Positions 8,550 to 18,453 of a DNA stretch of 64,000 bases are shown here, piece after piece. The stretch is from Leptolyngbya sp. SIOISBB. GTDB lineage: Bacteria > Cyanobacteriota > Cyanobacteriia > Phormidesmidales > Phormidesmidaceae. The notes below the pieces were generated by a model. It was not told where the DNA came from, did not search any database, and saw nothing but the letters and a program-made list of their open reading frames with translations. The stretch spans positions 186,001 through 250,000 of the forward strand of contig JAAHII010000001.1 in the NCBI GenBank assembly GCA_010671905.1, read 5' to 3'. Numbering within the stretch: the stretch's first letter is position 1; every line of letters begins with the position of its first letter. A program made the position numbers and the translations under genes.

Positions 8550-10361
8550 CTAAAAATTGCCGTGTTCAGACACTGCCGTTTTCAGTCGTGCAATCACCTC
8601 ATCGACCGGAATCGCGCCCAATTCACCCTCAGCCCGGGTGCGGATGCTGAGAGCATTGGCTGCTTGCTCTTTGGCTCCGACGATCGCCATCACTGGAATC
8701 TTGCCTTTTTCACCATTGCGGATGAGCTTGCCCAGGCGATCGCCGCTGGTATCGACTACGGCGCGAATGCCCTCTGCCACCATGCGATCAGCCACCTGCT
8801 GGGCATAGCCCGTCAGTTCCGTGGTCACAGGCAACAGGCGAATTTGTTCGGGCGCTAACCATACGGGGAAATCGCCCGCATATTCTTCAATCAAGATGCC
8901 GATCAGGCGCTCTAGGGAACCAAACGGCGCTCGGTGAATCATCACGGGTCGCTGTCGACTGCCATCTTCCGTCACATATTCCAACTCAAATCGTTCAGGC
9001 AGGTTGTAATCGACCTGCACGGTGCCCAGTTGCCATTCACGATCCAACGCATCGGTAAAGATAAAGTCGAGTTTCGGCCCGTAAAAGGCCGCTTCGCCCA
9101 CGCCTTCAAAATATTCCATACCCAGCGTTTCCACCGCCCGCCGAATCGCATTCTCAGACGTTTCCCAGACCTCATCAGAGCCAATGTATTTGTCAGAATC
9201 AGGATCACGGAAGCTGAGCCGCGCTTTAAACTGCTTAAGTTGCAAGCTCTTGAATACAGTGAGGATCAAATCCACCACTTTTAAGAACTCATCATCCAGC
9301 TGTTCTGGCGTCACAAACAGGTGGGCATCATCAACCGTGAAGCCGCGCACACGGGTGAGGCCACCCAGTTCCCCTGACTGCTCGTAGCGATAAACGGTCC
9401 CAAACTCCGCCAGGCGAATCGGCAGTTCCCGATAAGATCGCAACTCACTTTTGAAGATTTGAATGTGGAACGGGCAGTTCATGGGCTTCATGACAAAGCC
9501 CAGTTCGTTGGCGCGATCGCCGTCGTCCTCGGCCATCATCGGGAACATGTCTTCTTTATACTTTTGCCAGTGCCCCGAGGTTTTGAATAAATCAGTACGA
9601 GCGATGTGGGGGGTGACGACCGGCAAATAGCCGCGCTTGAGTTGTTCCTGCTTGAGGAAGTCTTCTAGGGTTGATCGCAAGACGGTGCCTTTGGGGGTCC
9701 ACAACGGTAACCCCGGCCCCACAATATCGGTGAAGATAAACAGCCCCAACTCTTTGCCCAACTTACGGTGGTCTCGGCGCTTGGCTTCTTCGCGACGGCG
9801 CTTATATTCTGCTAGTTGCTCAGGAGTTTCCCAGGCGGTGCCATAGATGCGCTGTAGCTGGGCCTTGCTCGAATCCCCCCGCCAATAAGCCCCCGCCACT
9901 GATTCCAGGTCAAAGGCCTTAGGGTTGAGATCTTTAGTAGTTTCCACGTGGGGGCCAGCACAGAGATCCCACCATTCTTCGCCCAGGTGATAGAGGGTAA
10001 TCGGGTCTTCTAGCCCTTCTAAGATCTCAAGCTTGTAAGGTTCACCTAACTCGTTGATGCGGCGTTGGGCTTCCTCTCGGCTCACCTCTTCTCGTTGAAC
10101 CGGTAATCCTTTATTGATGATTTTGATCATCTGCTTTTTGATCGCCTTGAGATCCTTTTCAGTAAAGGCATCGGGGCTATCAAAGTCGTAATAAAAACCG
10201 TAGTCAATCCACGGGCCGATGGTGACTTGGGCCTTGGGAAACAACTTTTGCACAGCCATTGCCATCACATGGGAAAACGTGTGGCGAATGCGCTTGAGGT
10301 TTTCCGACTCGTCAGTGCGAGGAAGATAAATTTTTTCGTTGGAGTCGCCAGCGTTAACCAT
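8550..10361 (-). CDS. thrS: Threonyl-tRNA synthetase
   Basis: Class II aminoacyl-tRNA synthetase charging tRNA-Thr. I place the start at ATG 10359-10361 (MVNAGDSNEKIYLPRTDES), 603 residues; the open frame continues 72 codons upstream, but that part does not resemble the family. The editing domain shows HTFSH near residue 25 and DLCAGPHVETT. The catalytic core shows MKPMNCPFH (zinc Cys), RVRGFTVDDAHLF (motif 2) and HRAPFGSLERLIGILIEEYAG (motif 3), then the anticodon domain from about 505. The N-terminal TGS domain of many bacterial ThrS proteins is absent, as I recall is usual for cyanobacteria. Confidence 0.96.
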   Translation of the reverse strand: MVNAGDSNEKIYLPRTDESENLKRIRHTFSHVMAMAVQKLFPKAQVTIGPWIDYGFYYDFDSPDAFTEKDLKAIKKQMIKIINKGLPVQREEVSREEAQRRINELGEPYKLEILEGLEDPITLYHLGEEWWDLCAGPHVETTKDLNPKAFDLESVAGAYWRGDSSKAQLQRIYGTAWETPEQLAEYKRRREEAKRRDHRKLGKELGLFIFTDIVGPGLPLWTPKGTVLRSTLEDFLKQEQLKRGYLPVVTPHIARTDLFKTSGHWQKYKEDMFPMMAEDDGDRANELGFVMKPMNCPFHIQIFKSELRSYRELPIRLAEFGTVYRYEQSGELGGLTRVRGFTVDDAHLFVTPEQLDDEFLKVVDLILTVFKSLQLKQFKARLSFRDPDSDKYIGSDEVWETSENAIRRAVETLGMEYFEGVGEAAFYGPKLDFIFTDALDREWQLGTVQVDYNLPERFELEYVTEDGSRQRPVMIHRAPFGSLERLIGILIEEYAGDFPVWLAPEQIRLLPVTTELTGYAQQVADRMVAEGIRAVVDTSGDRLGKLIRNGEKGKIPVMAIVGAKEQAANALSIRTRAEGELGAIPVDEVIARLKTAVSEHGNF

Positions 10362-10792
10362 ATTGAATTGAACGGAGAGGGGAGTGCGATGTGACCACAG
10401 CCAGTCTACAAGGGAAAGCAGCCGTGCCACAGGGTTTTTGTCATTAGTTCCATCGTAATCTTTGTGAGGCCGATCAGGGGGCCGATTTGAGGCAGTGGGG
10501 GAACAGAGCGGGGCATGAGACTGGGGGCAGAGAAGGGAGTGTTTGCAGAGCGTATCGAGAGCGGCATCGCATGCCATAACGGCACCAAACGACAGCCAAT
10601 ATCTCGCTTGACCAACAATTTATGGGGTTACTCAGCCGCGGCCAAAACTGTCTTGACTGGATTAATTAGGAAGCGACTCAATTTCCTTGACACCTCTCGC
10701 GCAGCCCCTTAAGGTCAAGACTCGCCCGATGGCTTCTAGGCCAAGCATTGAGCCTGGCTGCTGTCTATCCCCTCACTGGAATTTTATTACCC
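10362..10792. other. Region between divergent thrS and the gene at 10793
   Basis: About 430 bp. The thrS frame stays open to 10577 but lacks family similarity there. No T-box-like specifier hairpin, RNA gene or repeat could be recognised. Promoters for both neighbours are expected here. Confidence 0.35.
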
Positions 10793-11092
10793 ATGCGTTG
10801 CACCATCATCAGCCGAGCTGGCCAAGTCCTGGCTTATGGCCGTCTCTTTATTCGTTCCCAAGCGGATGGTGGCCTACGCCTCGATCTAGAGACCGATCGC
10901 GGTCGCATTCTTGAAGGTGGGCTCATTGATGAAGATGGCGATATGACTCGGGCTGGGGCAATTTTGTCAGATCAGTTTTTTGACGTGTGGGGCATGAGTG
11001 ACCTGACCCTCAGCATTCAATGTGGTGATGCCGGTACCCCACCCAACGCTGCTCTGCCGCCCTCTGCCGACATTGACATGTCACTGCTGTAA
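10793..11092 (+). CDS. Small conserved-looking hypothetical protein
   Basis: A 99-residue soluble protein from ATG 10793 (MRCTIISRAGQVLAYGRL); an in-frame start 15 codons upstream is less likely. The sequence alternates beta-prone and charged stretches (LRLDLETDRGRILEGGLIDEDGD) and has no signal peptide, membrane segment or recognised motif. Codon composition and a balanced charge profile support a real gene. It precedes the Ca2+/H+ antiporter by about 160 bp on the same strand. Function unknown. Confidence 0.6.
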   Translation: MRCTIISRAGQVLAYGRLFIRSQADGGLRLDLETDRGRILEGGLIDEDGDMTRAGAILSDQFFDVWGMSDLTLSIQCGDAGTPPNAALPPSADIDMSLL

Positions 11093-11254
11093 ATACTCTG
11101 CGGCACCCTATTGCTGGCCCAAAACTTGGAGCCCGCATTCATCACGACATCACTTCAGATTGATGTGCCGTATCTTAGGGCGGGTATCCTGCTGTGGAAA
11201 AACATCTGGATTGACAGGGTGCTGAATTTGCTGCCGTTTTGGGACTAATTGCCT

Positions 11255-12370
11255 GTGACTACCGCCGCCAAGTCAAAATTTCCGCTAACCATCACCAACT
11301 TGATTTCATTTGGGCTACTGCTCTTTGTGCCGTTGGCAATTTGGGCTGAGCAGGCGGAGCTGAATGCCCTCATCGTCTTTGTCGTATCGGCGATCGCCAT
11401 CATTCCCTTAGCCATGTGGCTCAGCACGGCAACCGAAGAGGTGGCGGTCATTACTGGCCCTTCCATTGGGGGTTTGCTAAACGCCGTGTTCGGTAACGCC
11501 ACCGAACTCATTATCGCCCTCGTGGCTTTGAAAGCAGGACTCGTAGGCGTGGTCAAGGCAAGTATCACCGGAGCATTGCTAGCGAATCTACTGCTAGTGA
11601 TGGGCCTTTCCATGTTGGTGGGCGGCATTAAATATAAAGAACAAGAATTTACCTCCGTCATTGCTCGTATCAACGGTTCCACCATGACTTTGGCGGTGAC
11701 CGCGCTGGTACTACCTGCGCTGCTAATCAAAACGTCGACCGTTGTGGCACCAGAAACCATCAACCATCTTTCTATGACGGTGGCGGTAGTGCTCTTGGTG
11801 GTATACGTTTTGACTCTGGTATTTTCTCTCAAAACCCATAGTTACCTTTACGATGTCGGTGTCGAAGATCTGGCGATCGATGTTAAAGAAGAAACTCATG
11901 AAGAAAAGCCCAACCTCTGGCTTTGGGTGGGTGTCCTTTTAGTGGCTACCCTGGGTGTGGCCTTGGTCTCCGAGATTTTTGTCGCGGCGCTCGAAGAAGC
12001 TACTACCAGTCTGGGATTTACAGAACTCTTTTCGGGGGTGATTTTAATCCCTCTAGTGGGGGGAGCAGCGGAATATCTAACCGCTGTACGAGTGGCCTAC
12101 AAAAATAATATGGATTTGGCAATTTCGATCTCGATGGGATCCAGTCTGCTGGTCGCGCTGTTGATTGTGCCAGTGCTGGTGCTGGCGGGTCAGTTTTTAG
12201 GCCAACCCATGGATCTAAATTTCAATCTCTTTGAAGTGGTGGCGGTGGTGATTGCCGTGGCTCTGGTCAACCTCATCAGTTTAGATGGTCGCTCTAATTG
12301 GCTGGAAGGCGTACTGCTATTGGCAACGTTCTTAATTCTAGGAATCGCTTTCTACTTTCATCCAGCTTAG
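11255..12370 (+). CDS. Calcium/proton antiporter, CAX family
   Basis: Cation/H+ exchanger of the CaCA superfamily, about 371 residues with some ten or eleven membrane segments. The two alpha-repeats carry the hallmark acidic motifs: GGLLNAVFGNATELIIALVAL in the first half and VILIPLVGGAAEYLTAV in the second (the conserved G-N-A-x-E and G-x-A-x-E elements). An acidic loop (DLAIDVKEETHEEK, about 208-222) separates the halves. Start taken as GTG 11255; TTG 11249 in frame is equally possible. Likely exports Ca2+ from the cytoplasm in exchange for protons; a role in salt or pH tolerance is inference. Confidence 0.9.
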   Translation: MTTAAKSKFPLTITNLISFGLLLFVPLAIWAEQAELNALIVFVVSAIAIIPLAMWLSTATEEVAVITGPSIGGLLNAVFGNATELIIALVALKAGLVGVVKASITGALLANLLLVMGLSMLVGGIKYKEQEFTSVIARINGSTMTLAVTALVLPALLIKTSTVVAPETINHLSMTVAVVLLVVYVLTLVFSLKTHSYLYDVGVEDLAIDVKEETHEEKPNLWLWVGVLLVATLGVALVSEIFVAALEEATTSLGFTELFSGVILIPLVGGAAEYLTAVRVAYKNNMDLAISISMGSSLLVALLIVPVLVLAGQFLGQPMDLNFNLFEVVAVVIAVALVNLISLDGRSNWLEGVLLLATFLILGIAFYFHPA

Positions 12371-12584
12371 TCGCAGCCGGAAAGAAACTTTGTGAATCAC
12401 ACTTTGCCTTAGAGGACACTGAGCGCACTTTGAGACAGAGTCCAACGCTTTACCCTTCTTGCCCTGCAAAGGAATTTCAAAAGCACCACTGTTCCAAGTA
12501 AATAAAGTAGACATAATTATTGTGTAGATGGGTTTTCTCCTCACGGAGACGTGTTGCGTAGGCACAGCCAGTCTGAAAGACTTA

Positions 12585-12645
12585 CGACTCCGCTCAACCC
12601 TCGACGTCCTATCCAGGCGATAATCCAGCTGATTGAGCGGAGTCG
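12585..12645. repeat. 13-bp inverted repeat
   Basis: CGACTCCGCTCAA (12585-12597) and TTGAGCGGAGTCG (12633-12645) are perfect reverse complements 35 bases apart, in the region between the convergent antiporter gene and gatB. This resembles short dispersed repeats common in cyanobacterial intergenic DNA. Confidence 0.6.
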
Positions 12646-12770
12646 AAATCAGCGATAGGTTTTAAGGTTTGATTAGGCTCTGCTACTTATCACCATGAAC
12701 TTGAGGAGAGGTGAAATCAGCTCATAGCAGCATTATTGCTCAACTCAGGCCATGAGTTTCCCCTTTAAAA

Positions 12771-12800
12771 GGAAAAAAGGAGAGCTGAATTCAGCTCTCC
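12771..12800 (-). terminator. Intrinsic terminator of gatB
   Basis: A perfect palindrome (12779-12800, core GAGCTGAATTCAGCTC) is followed on the minus strand by six T residues (plus-strand A-run 12773-12778). It lies about 85 bp after the gatB stop. Confidence 0.8.
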
Positions 12801-12883
12801 CTACCATCAGGGTGCATCTACATAACACAGTATGGCATAGATGGGATGAGGGGTGAAACCCCCACACCTCTAATTTACATTTC

Positions 12884-14371
12884 TTAACCATTCAGCTTCT
12901 TGCTGAGGATTTGATTCGTTAGCTTTGGATCAACCCGCCCACTGGTGCGCTTCATCACCTGGCCGACAAAGAATCCCTGGAGCTTTTTCTTGCCCGCTCG
13001 ATATTTCTCCAGTTCGTCGGGGTGAGCTGCTATCACTTCATCAATGATGGCTTCAATTTCTTTCGGGTCAGAGATCTGACTGAGTCCCCGTTCCTCAACA
13101 ATGGTCTTGGGAGAACCCCCTGCAGTCAGCAAATCGGGCAAAATATCTTTGGCAATTTTGGTGCTGATGGTGCCTCCTTCAATCATTTGGATCATCTCCG
13201 CCAGCATGTCTGGCTTTAAGGCGATCTCATTGATCGACAGCTTTTCGGAGTTGAGGTAGGCAGCAATATCTTGCGTAATCCAATTGGTGGCAAGTTTAGC
13301 ATCAGCCTCTAACCCCACAACCGTTTCAAAATATTCCGCCACCATGCGCTCATCAGTCAGCACCCGTGCATCATAAGGAGACAGCCCCAAGCTATCTTCA
13401 TAGCGGCTACGCTTTTCTGCTGGGAGTTCCGGCAGCTCTGATTGCCAGGATGAAAGCTGCTCTGAGGCCACTTCAATAGGCGGCAAATCGGGTTCGGGGA
13501 AATAGCGATAATCGCTCGATCCTTCTTTCAATCGCATGCTGATGGTGCACTGACTACCTTCTTCCCACAGGCGCGTTTCCTGATAGATCGGTTCACCAGC
13601 TTCGATCGCCGCCACCTGACGGTCAATCTCGTATTCGATCGCCTTTTGAATCGCACTGAAGGAGTTCATGTTCTTAATTTCCACCTTCGTACCAAATTTT
13701 TCGGTACCCACGGGGCGTACGGAGATATTGACATCGCAGCGCAAAGAACCTTCCTGCATATTGCCGTCGCTGACACCCAAGTACCGCATAATACGGCGTA
13801 GCTCTTGCGCATATTCCGCTGCTTCTTGGCCGGTCCGGAGATCCGGTTCGGAGACAATTTCGATTAAGGGCACACCGGCTCGATTGAAATCCACCAACGA
13901 ATAGGCTGAGCCAGACAGGCGATCGCTCCCGGCATGCACCAATTTGCCCGCATCTTCTTCCATATGCAGACGCGTAATGCCGATGCGTTTATGGCTGACT
14001 TCCTTGGTCTTGGGATTGACCAACTCAATTTCTAGCCAGCCATGCTCAGCAATAGGTAAGTCAAATTGCGAAATTTGATAGTTTTTTGGCAGATCAGGAT
14101 AGAAATACTGCTTGCGATCGAACTTGCTATAGGGGGCAATTTGGCAATTGAGCGCCAACCCAGCTTTGACGGCATATTCCAACACCTTTTGATTCAGCAC
14201 GGGTAAGACTCCCGGCATCCCCAACACGATGGGATCGATGTGGGTATTTGGATCAGCCCCGAATGCTGTCGAACTCGGCGAAAAAATCTTGGTTTCAGTG
14301 CTGAGTTGGCAATGGGTTTCTAGACCGATGACAGCTTCGTACTGGGTTTTGGTGGGGGCAGCAGACGTCAT
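12884..14371 (-). CDS. gatB: Asp/Glu-tRNA amidotransferase subunit B
   Basis: Subunit B of GatCAB, which converts Glu-tRNA(Gln), and where present Asp-tRNA(Asn), to the amidated form. The 495-residue product has the GatB/PET112 signatures: [13 protein letters not shown] near residue 12, then [61 protein letters not shown] and [13 protein letters not shown]. The C-terminal YqeY-like helical tail ends [10 protein letters not shown]-type ([17 protein letters not shown]). It is monocistronic with its own terminator; gatA and gatC lie elsewhere. Confidence 0.97.
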   Translation of the reverse strand: MTSAAPTKTQYEAVIGLETHCQLSTETKIFSPSSTAFGADPNTHIDPIVLGMPGVLPVLNQKVLEYAVKAGLALNCQIAPYSKFDRKQYFYPDLPKNYQISQFDLPIAEHGWLEIELVNPKTKEVSHKRIGITRLHMEEDAGKLVHAGSDRLSGSAYSLVDFNRAGVPLIEIVSEPDLRTGQEAAEYAQELRRIMRYLGVSDGNMQEGSLRCDVNISVRPVGTEKFGTKVEIKNMNSFSAIQKAIEYEIDRQVAAIEAGEPIYQETRLWEEGSQCTISMRLKEGSSDYRYFPEPDLPPIEVASEQLSSWQSELPELPAEKRSRYEDSLGLSPYDARVLTDERMVAEYFETVVGLEADAKLATNWITQDIAAYLNSEKLSINEIALKPDMLAEMIQMIEGGTISTKIAKDILPDLLTAGGSPKTIVEERGLSQISDPKEIEAIIDEVIAAHPDELEKYRAGKKKLQGFFVGQVMKRTSGRVDPKLTNQILSKKLNG

Positions 14372-15077
14372 GACAAACCGCGATCGCTAATGAACCTTGT
14401 CATTCTAACGTTCGTTGCTGACCTGATTACAGTGTGGACGAACCAGACTCATACAGTTCAGCAAAGCAAGCACAAGCCACGATCAAGGAACCTTTTAAAG
14501 ATCTCCTTAAGTGCCTAAGTTTTAACCACGCCAATCAGGCACACAATCGTCTGAAATCATTGATGTCAATGGAAAGCAAGGCATCACACTAAGTTGCGAA
14601 ATGCTGGAGGGTTTTCTAAATTGACTTTAATTGACTTTGACAATTCGGCTTGCAGAGCTTAGGGCGTGCCATCAATTAATCCCAGAAGCCTTTGGGGCCA
14701 AACATTTCCGCGCCCGCACTCACTCCATGGGCTAGAGGCTGTCGTTCCTTTGCTGAAAGGGCTTGGCCGCGACCGGATGACAGGCCCTGGAGTCTTGCTT
14801 GACAAAGTTGCCGCTTAAGACTGCAATCAGTGGTGTCAGAACCATCAGTTCGCGTGGTCTAGACTCATCACGATCTACCGGGAAGCTAGCATACCACCAA
14901 AGTCAAGCTCCCACTTAACACAGAGGACGTTTTACAGAGGTGTCCTAGGAATCACAGCAACTACCCAAAACGCCCTAAAGTAAAGGCATGATAATATCTT
15001 GTTTGATTTTGTAACTTGTCGAATCAGTCGGCTGACAAGTTGAGAATCTCTTAACAGAGAATTTACAGGCCAACACA
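14372..15077. other. 700-bp intergenic region holding repeat copy A
   Basis: Non-coding region between gatB and the oxidoreductase, transcribed divergently. It contains copy A of the 131-bp repeat at 14660-14790. Nearer the downstream gene is an 8-bp inverted repeat, AACTTGTC (15013-15020) and GACAAGTT (15034-15041), a possible leader hairpin about 40 bases before ATG 15078. No gene seen. Confidence 0.5.
14660..14790 (+). repeat. 131-bp MITE-like repeat, copy A
   Basis: Begins TTAGGGCGTGCCATCAATTA and ends GGATGACAGGCCCTGG, matching copies B, C and D at about 80 percent by eye. The left module has CATCAATTAATC; the right module is a hairpin that includes an inner CCTTTGCTGAAAGG stem. This is the most diverged of the four full copies at its right end (CTGG instead of CTAG). 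Confidence 0.82.
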
Positions 15078-16151
15078 ATGAGTCTATCTATGAATGGTGC
15101 AGATGCTGAGCTTCAATTGGTACCACCACACCCTATTCGGGTCGGGGTCATTGGCGTTGGCAATATGGGGCAGCACCACGCGCGGGTGCTCAGTCGACTT
15201 AAAAATGTGGAGCTTGTAGGGGTCTCTGATGTCAATGTCGAGCTAGGACTTGATACTGCTAGTAAGTATCGAGTGCGGTTTTTCGAGGACTATCACACCT
15301 TGATCGAACATGTCGATGCGGTCTGTGTCGCTGTGCCCACTCGTTTACATCATTCTGTCGGTATGAACTGCTTGCGAGCTGGGATTCACGTCCTGATTGA
15401 AAAGCCGATCGCGGCCAGCATTGCCGAAGCGGAATCACTAGTCAACGCCGCTGCCGAGTCAAATTGCATCTTGCAAGTAGGCCATATTGAGCGGTTTAAT
15501 CCAGCTTTTAAAGAGCTGCACAACGTTTTACGTACCGAAGAAGTTTTAGCGCTGGAAGCTCGGCGTATGAGCCCTTATTCTGACCGCGCTAATGATGTTT
15601 CAGTCGTGTTGGATCTAATGATTCACGACATTGATTTACTTCTGGAACTTGCAGGCTCCGCTGTGGTGAAGCTATCTGCCAGCGGTAGTCGTTCTGCCGA
15701 TTCAGGCTATCTTGATTACGTCACAGCGACGCTGGGCTTTGCCAATGGTGTTGTGGCCACCCTGACAGCCAGCAAAGTTACTCATCGCAAAATTCGTACC
15801 ATCGCTGCCCATTGTCGCAATTCGTTAACTGAGGCTGATTTCCTCAATAACGAGATCTTAATTAATCGCCAGACTACAGCGAATACGATGACTAATTATG
15901 GTCAGGTGCTCTATCGTCAGGACGGTTTGATCGAAAAGGTCTACACCAGCAACACAGAACCGCTACACGCTGAGTTAGAGCATTTTGTGAATTGTGTAAG
16001 AGGTGGTGAACAGCCCTCCGTTGGTGGGGAACAAGCGCTTAAAGCCCTGCGTTTAGCGAGCCTGATTGAGCAGATGGCCCTTGATGGTCAGGTCTGGTAC
16101 GGTGAAGACTTGGCGGCAGCTGGCATTGAGGCCACCACAGTCTCGGTTTAA
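15078..16151 (+). CDS. Gfo/Idh/MocA family oxidoreductase
   Basis: NAD(P)-dependent sugar-type dehydrogenase of 357 residues. The Rossmann motif is VGVIGVGNMGQHHARVL at about 21-37; the family EKP motif is in HVLIEKPIAAS near 108-118; the C-terminal alpha/beta domain follows, with HIERFNPA and DLMIHDIDLLLEL contributing likely active-site residues. The closest types I know act on UDP-amino sugars or inositol-like substrates, but the substrate cannot be assigned here. The gene is isolated, with a long leader containing a small hairpin. Confidence 0.88.
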   Translation: MSLSMNGADAELQLVPPHPIRVGVIGVGNMGQHHARVLSRLKNVELVGVSDVNVELGLDTASKYRVRFFEDYHTLIEHVDAVCVAVPTRLHHSVGMNCLRAGIHVLIEKPIAASIAEAESLVNAAAESNCILQVGHIERFNPAFKELHNVLRTEEVLALEARRMSPYSDRANDVSVVLDLMIHDIDLLLELAGSAVVKLSASGSRSADSGYLDYVTATLGFANGVVATLTASKVTHRKIRTIAAHCRNSLTEADFLNNEILINRQTTANTMTNYGQVLYRQDGLIEKVYTSNTEPLHAELEHFVNCVRGGEQPSVGGEQALKALRLASLIEQMALDGQVWYGEDLAAAGIEATTVSV

Positions 16152-16327
16152 TCTGCTCTGACAGTATGGTGACGCGATAGGTCGAACCTCTTGCCCCTTG
16201 CCGCGATCGCGAGAGATAGTCAAAAGCAAGTGCATATTATTGTCGCATCAGGCTGGCCTTGATCGTTGCTGAAAAGAGCTGCTAACAGACTGCTTAAAAG
16301 CTCCGTCAGAGACCGCAAGTGTCGGTA

Positions 16328-16858
16328 TCAAGCTGATTTCAGTAGTTGCCCAAAGGCTTGGGTTTGCTGCAGCTGATGCATGTGGTTGAATAGTTTCCAG
16401 CAGTAATTTTCGGGAAGGCCACAGGTGTAAGCGCCTCGAAGCACCACACTGAAATACCAATCATTGGGCGCAATCTCTTGAGTCAATTTTTCGCACACAG
16501 TGTAGGTGCGAATTTTTTTGTATAGTTGCCCCTGGCAGTGAACCGTGACCGCCTCGTGGTGGTAGCCCACTTCTCGCTCATCTAGCAATGAACTCAACCG
16601 TTGAGGTAACCGGTACAGCACTCCCTCAACGGCATGATGGGAGTCTTTGACGACATCCAAAACTCCACAGTTACGTCGCTCTGACTTCCGAAAAAAGCCG
16701 AGGCGATAACCCGGCAACGTAGCGGGTCCGACCACATAGTGATGAGTGTTTTCCCCCAGCGATCGCTTCAAATCGACCGGGCACATGCAAGACCCGTAGG
16801 CAAAATAGTAAAAACTGGGCTCGTTCGTAGTTTCAGAGAAAAGTCTTGTCACCGACAT
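16328..16858 (-). CDS. Gamma-glutamylcyclotransferase-like (AIG2/GGCT) protein
   Basis: A 176-residue protein with the GGCT/AIG2 fold signature FYYFAYGSCMCPVDL near residues 17-30, matching the YGSN-like phosphate loop, then GPATLPGYRLGFFRKS, VLDVVKDSHHAVEGVLYRL and LDEREVGYHHEAVTV; the Glu in DEREVGY is the expected catalytic acid. Enzymes of this fold release pyroglutamate from gamma-glutamyl amines or dipeptides; the substrate is not predictable. It stands alone on the minus strand. Confidence 0.83.
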   Translation of the reverse strand: MSVTRLFSETTNEPSFYYFAYGSCMCPVDLKRSLGENTHHYVVGPATLPGYRLGFFRKSERRNCGVLDVVKDSHHAVEGVLYRLPQRLSSLLDEREVGYHHEAVTVHCQGQLYKKIRTYTVCEKLTQEIAPNDWYFSVVLRGAYTCGLPENYCWKLFNHMHQLQQTQAFGQLLKSA

Positions 16859-17024
16859 AAGCTGCTGTTCTGTGCGGATATGGGGGATTGTAGCAAACTT
16901 TAGGAATCGTGGATCCGTTCAATCTACTATATCCCGATTGATTTACCGTAGATTCTGATTTAGAAAAAGTTAACGGTTTGAAACCGCCTACGTATTAGTG
17001 CATTGAGCCGATTTTGTTAGGTGG

Positions 17025-17831
17025 CTAACTCACCTGGGGACGAAATAGATGAGTATGCTCTGGATTGTACAGGCGCGATCGCACGGCTGCCCCCTTCAAA
17101 GCTGGACTCACGATATACAAAGTCGTACGGATTAAATTTTCTCGCTGGGTGACGGCGGCCATTTCTGACAGTGGCACAACCCAAATTTGCTCGTCTGGCC
17201 AGCCAACTCGAAAGCACACCGCCACCGGCGTATCGGCGGGATAATGGGCTAGCAGTTGGGTTTGTGAAGCTTCGACATGGCGCGCGCTGAGATACAAACA
17301 CAAGCTGGTTTGGTGGGCTGCGAAGGTCGCTAACTCTTCGGCTTCAGGGACTTGGGTGCGGCCACTAATGCGCGTCAAAATAATCGACTGCACTAATCCC
17401 GGAATGGTGAGCTCGGCATTGAGCTTAGCCGCCGCCGCCTGAAAGGCACTGATGCCGGGAATGACTTCAAAGGGCACCTCTGCTAAGGCCAGGGCCTGCA
17501 TCTGTTCATGAATGGCACTGTACAAACTGGGGTCACCTGATTGAAGCCTCACCACCGATTTACCAGCCTTGACTCGCTCAATCATCAGCGGCACGATCGC
17601 CTCCAGGGTCAAGTTAGCCGTGGCCACTTTTTCGGCATCGGTTCTGACCCAACTTAAAACTTGTTGGGGCACTAACGAGTTGGCATAGACAATCACATCA
17701 GCCTGTTGCAAAAGCTTCTGTCCGCGCACAGTAATTAGGTCTGGATCCCCTGGGCCAGCCCCTAAAAAGTAGACACCAGGAGCGAGCAGGAGTGACTCGG
17801 CGGTAGTGCTTTGAGGGGTTGCAAGGGTCAT
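17025..17831 (-). CDS. cobM: Precorrin-4 C11-methyltransferase CobM/CbiF
   Basis: SAM-dependent methyltransferase of corrin-ring (cobalamin) synthesis, 268 residues. Typical tetrapyrrole-methylase motifs are VYFLGAGPGDPDLITVRGQKLL near 19-41, VVRLQSGDPSLYSAIHEQ near 97-114, VIPGISAFQAAAAKL and SIILTRISGRTQVPE. The length and order match CobM/CbiF rather than CobI or CobJ. No other cobalamin gene is adjacent and no cobalamin riboswitch is visible upstream. Confidence 0.92.
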   Translation of the reverse strand: MTLATPQSTTAESLLLAPGVYFLGAGPGDPDLITVRGQKLLQQADVIVYANSLVPQQVLSWVRTDAEKVATANLTLEAIVPLMIERVKAGKSVVRLQSGDPSLYSAIHEQMQALALAEVPFEVIPGISAFQAAAAKLNAELTIPGLVQSIILTRISGRTQVPEAEELATFAAHQTSLCLYLSARHVEASQTQLLAHYPADTPVAVCFRVGWPDEQIWVVPLSEMAAVTQRENLIRTTLYIVSPALKGAAVRSRLYNPEHTHLFRPQVS

Positions 17832-18453
17832 GTAATAGGCCGTCTCTATTCAACCAGCCCTTAGCTTAACGTCTTCAGCTATCTCAACCGCGAGTGTTGA
17901 CAATTCATTTAGACGATGATTCTGGCACCAGACGGCACAGTCGTATCCCTCATTAAATAGCGATATCGGTTTGGTTATCGGGTGCGCCACCGTCAAAGCA
18001 AACACCCCCATCGACTAGCGGAAGTCGTTACGATAGGAGGGCCATACATGGGGTTCTAGCTTACTGTAGCTGTCGCGGCCCTTCTCCTCCCCAGGCTGCC
18101 AACAGTCTGTTCTCAGGCTACTGAGTTTTGATCATCATCATTCAGATAGTTGGCCCAGACTATCGTTGCTGCAGTAGCCGCGATCGCTAGCAAAATCGCA
18201 GAAATATCAACACTTTTTGGGGGTTTATGGGCATCCTACAGCAGTAAAGTTCTGAAAACAGCTCGGTACTATTGAAGCACTAGGTGCAGGTCTTAAACGT
18301 CAACGTCAACAGCCTCGCAAACCGCCTTAAGCCTACGCCGTGAGGTGCTGCACAGTTTTAATCGTCTGTTCGGGTGTTTCGGTGCTTGATCTGTTCGGGT
18401 GCGTGATCGTTGATATTTAACTGCTAATCCTAAAACTTGCAAGCGTTACTGGT
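17832..18453. other. 620-bp intergenic region
   Basis: Non-coding between divergent cobM and the STAS-sugar transferase gene. A minus-strand frame at about 18115-18240 would encode a short hydrophobic peptide ending NYLNDDDQNS but has no acceptable start codon. The element TCTGTTCGGGTG occurs twice near 18363 and 18390. Nothing else recognised. Confidence 0.4.

Noticed and set aside
10362-10577. N-terminal extension of thrS by 72 codons
   Set aside because: Translation has no similarity to ThrS or a TGS domain, and the family start fits ATG 10361.
18115-18240. Short hydrophobic frame on the minus strand ending NYLNDDDQNS, resembling a small thylakoid protein
   Set aside because: No ATG or GTG start in frame after the upstream stop, and it does not match any small photosystem or cytochrome b6f subunit I know.
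17832-18453. Cobalamin riboswitch upstream of cobM
   Set aside because: The conserved B12-box core could not be found on the minus strand.
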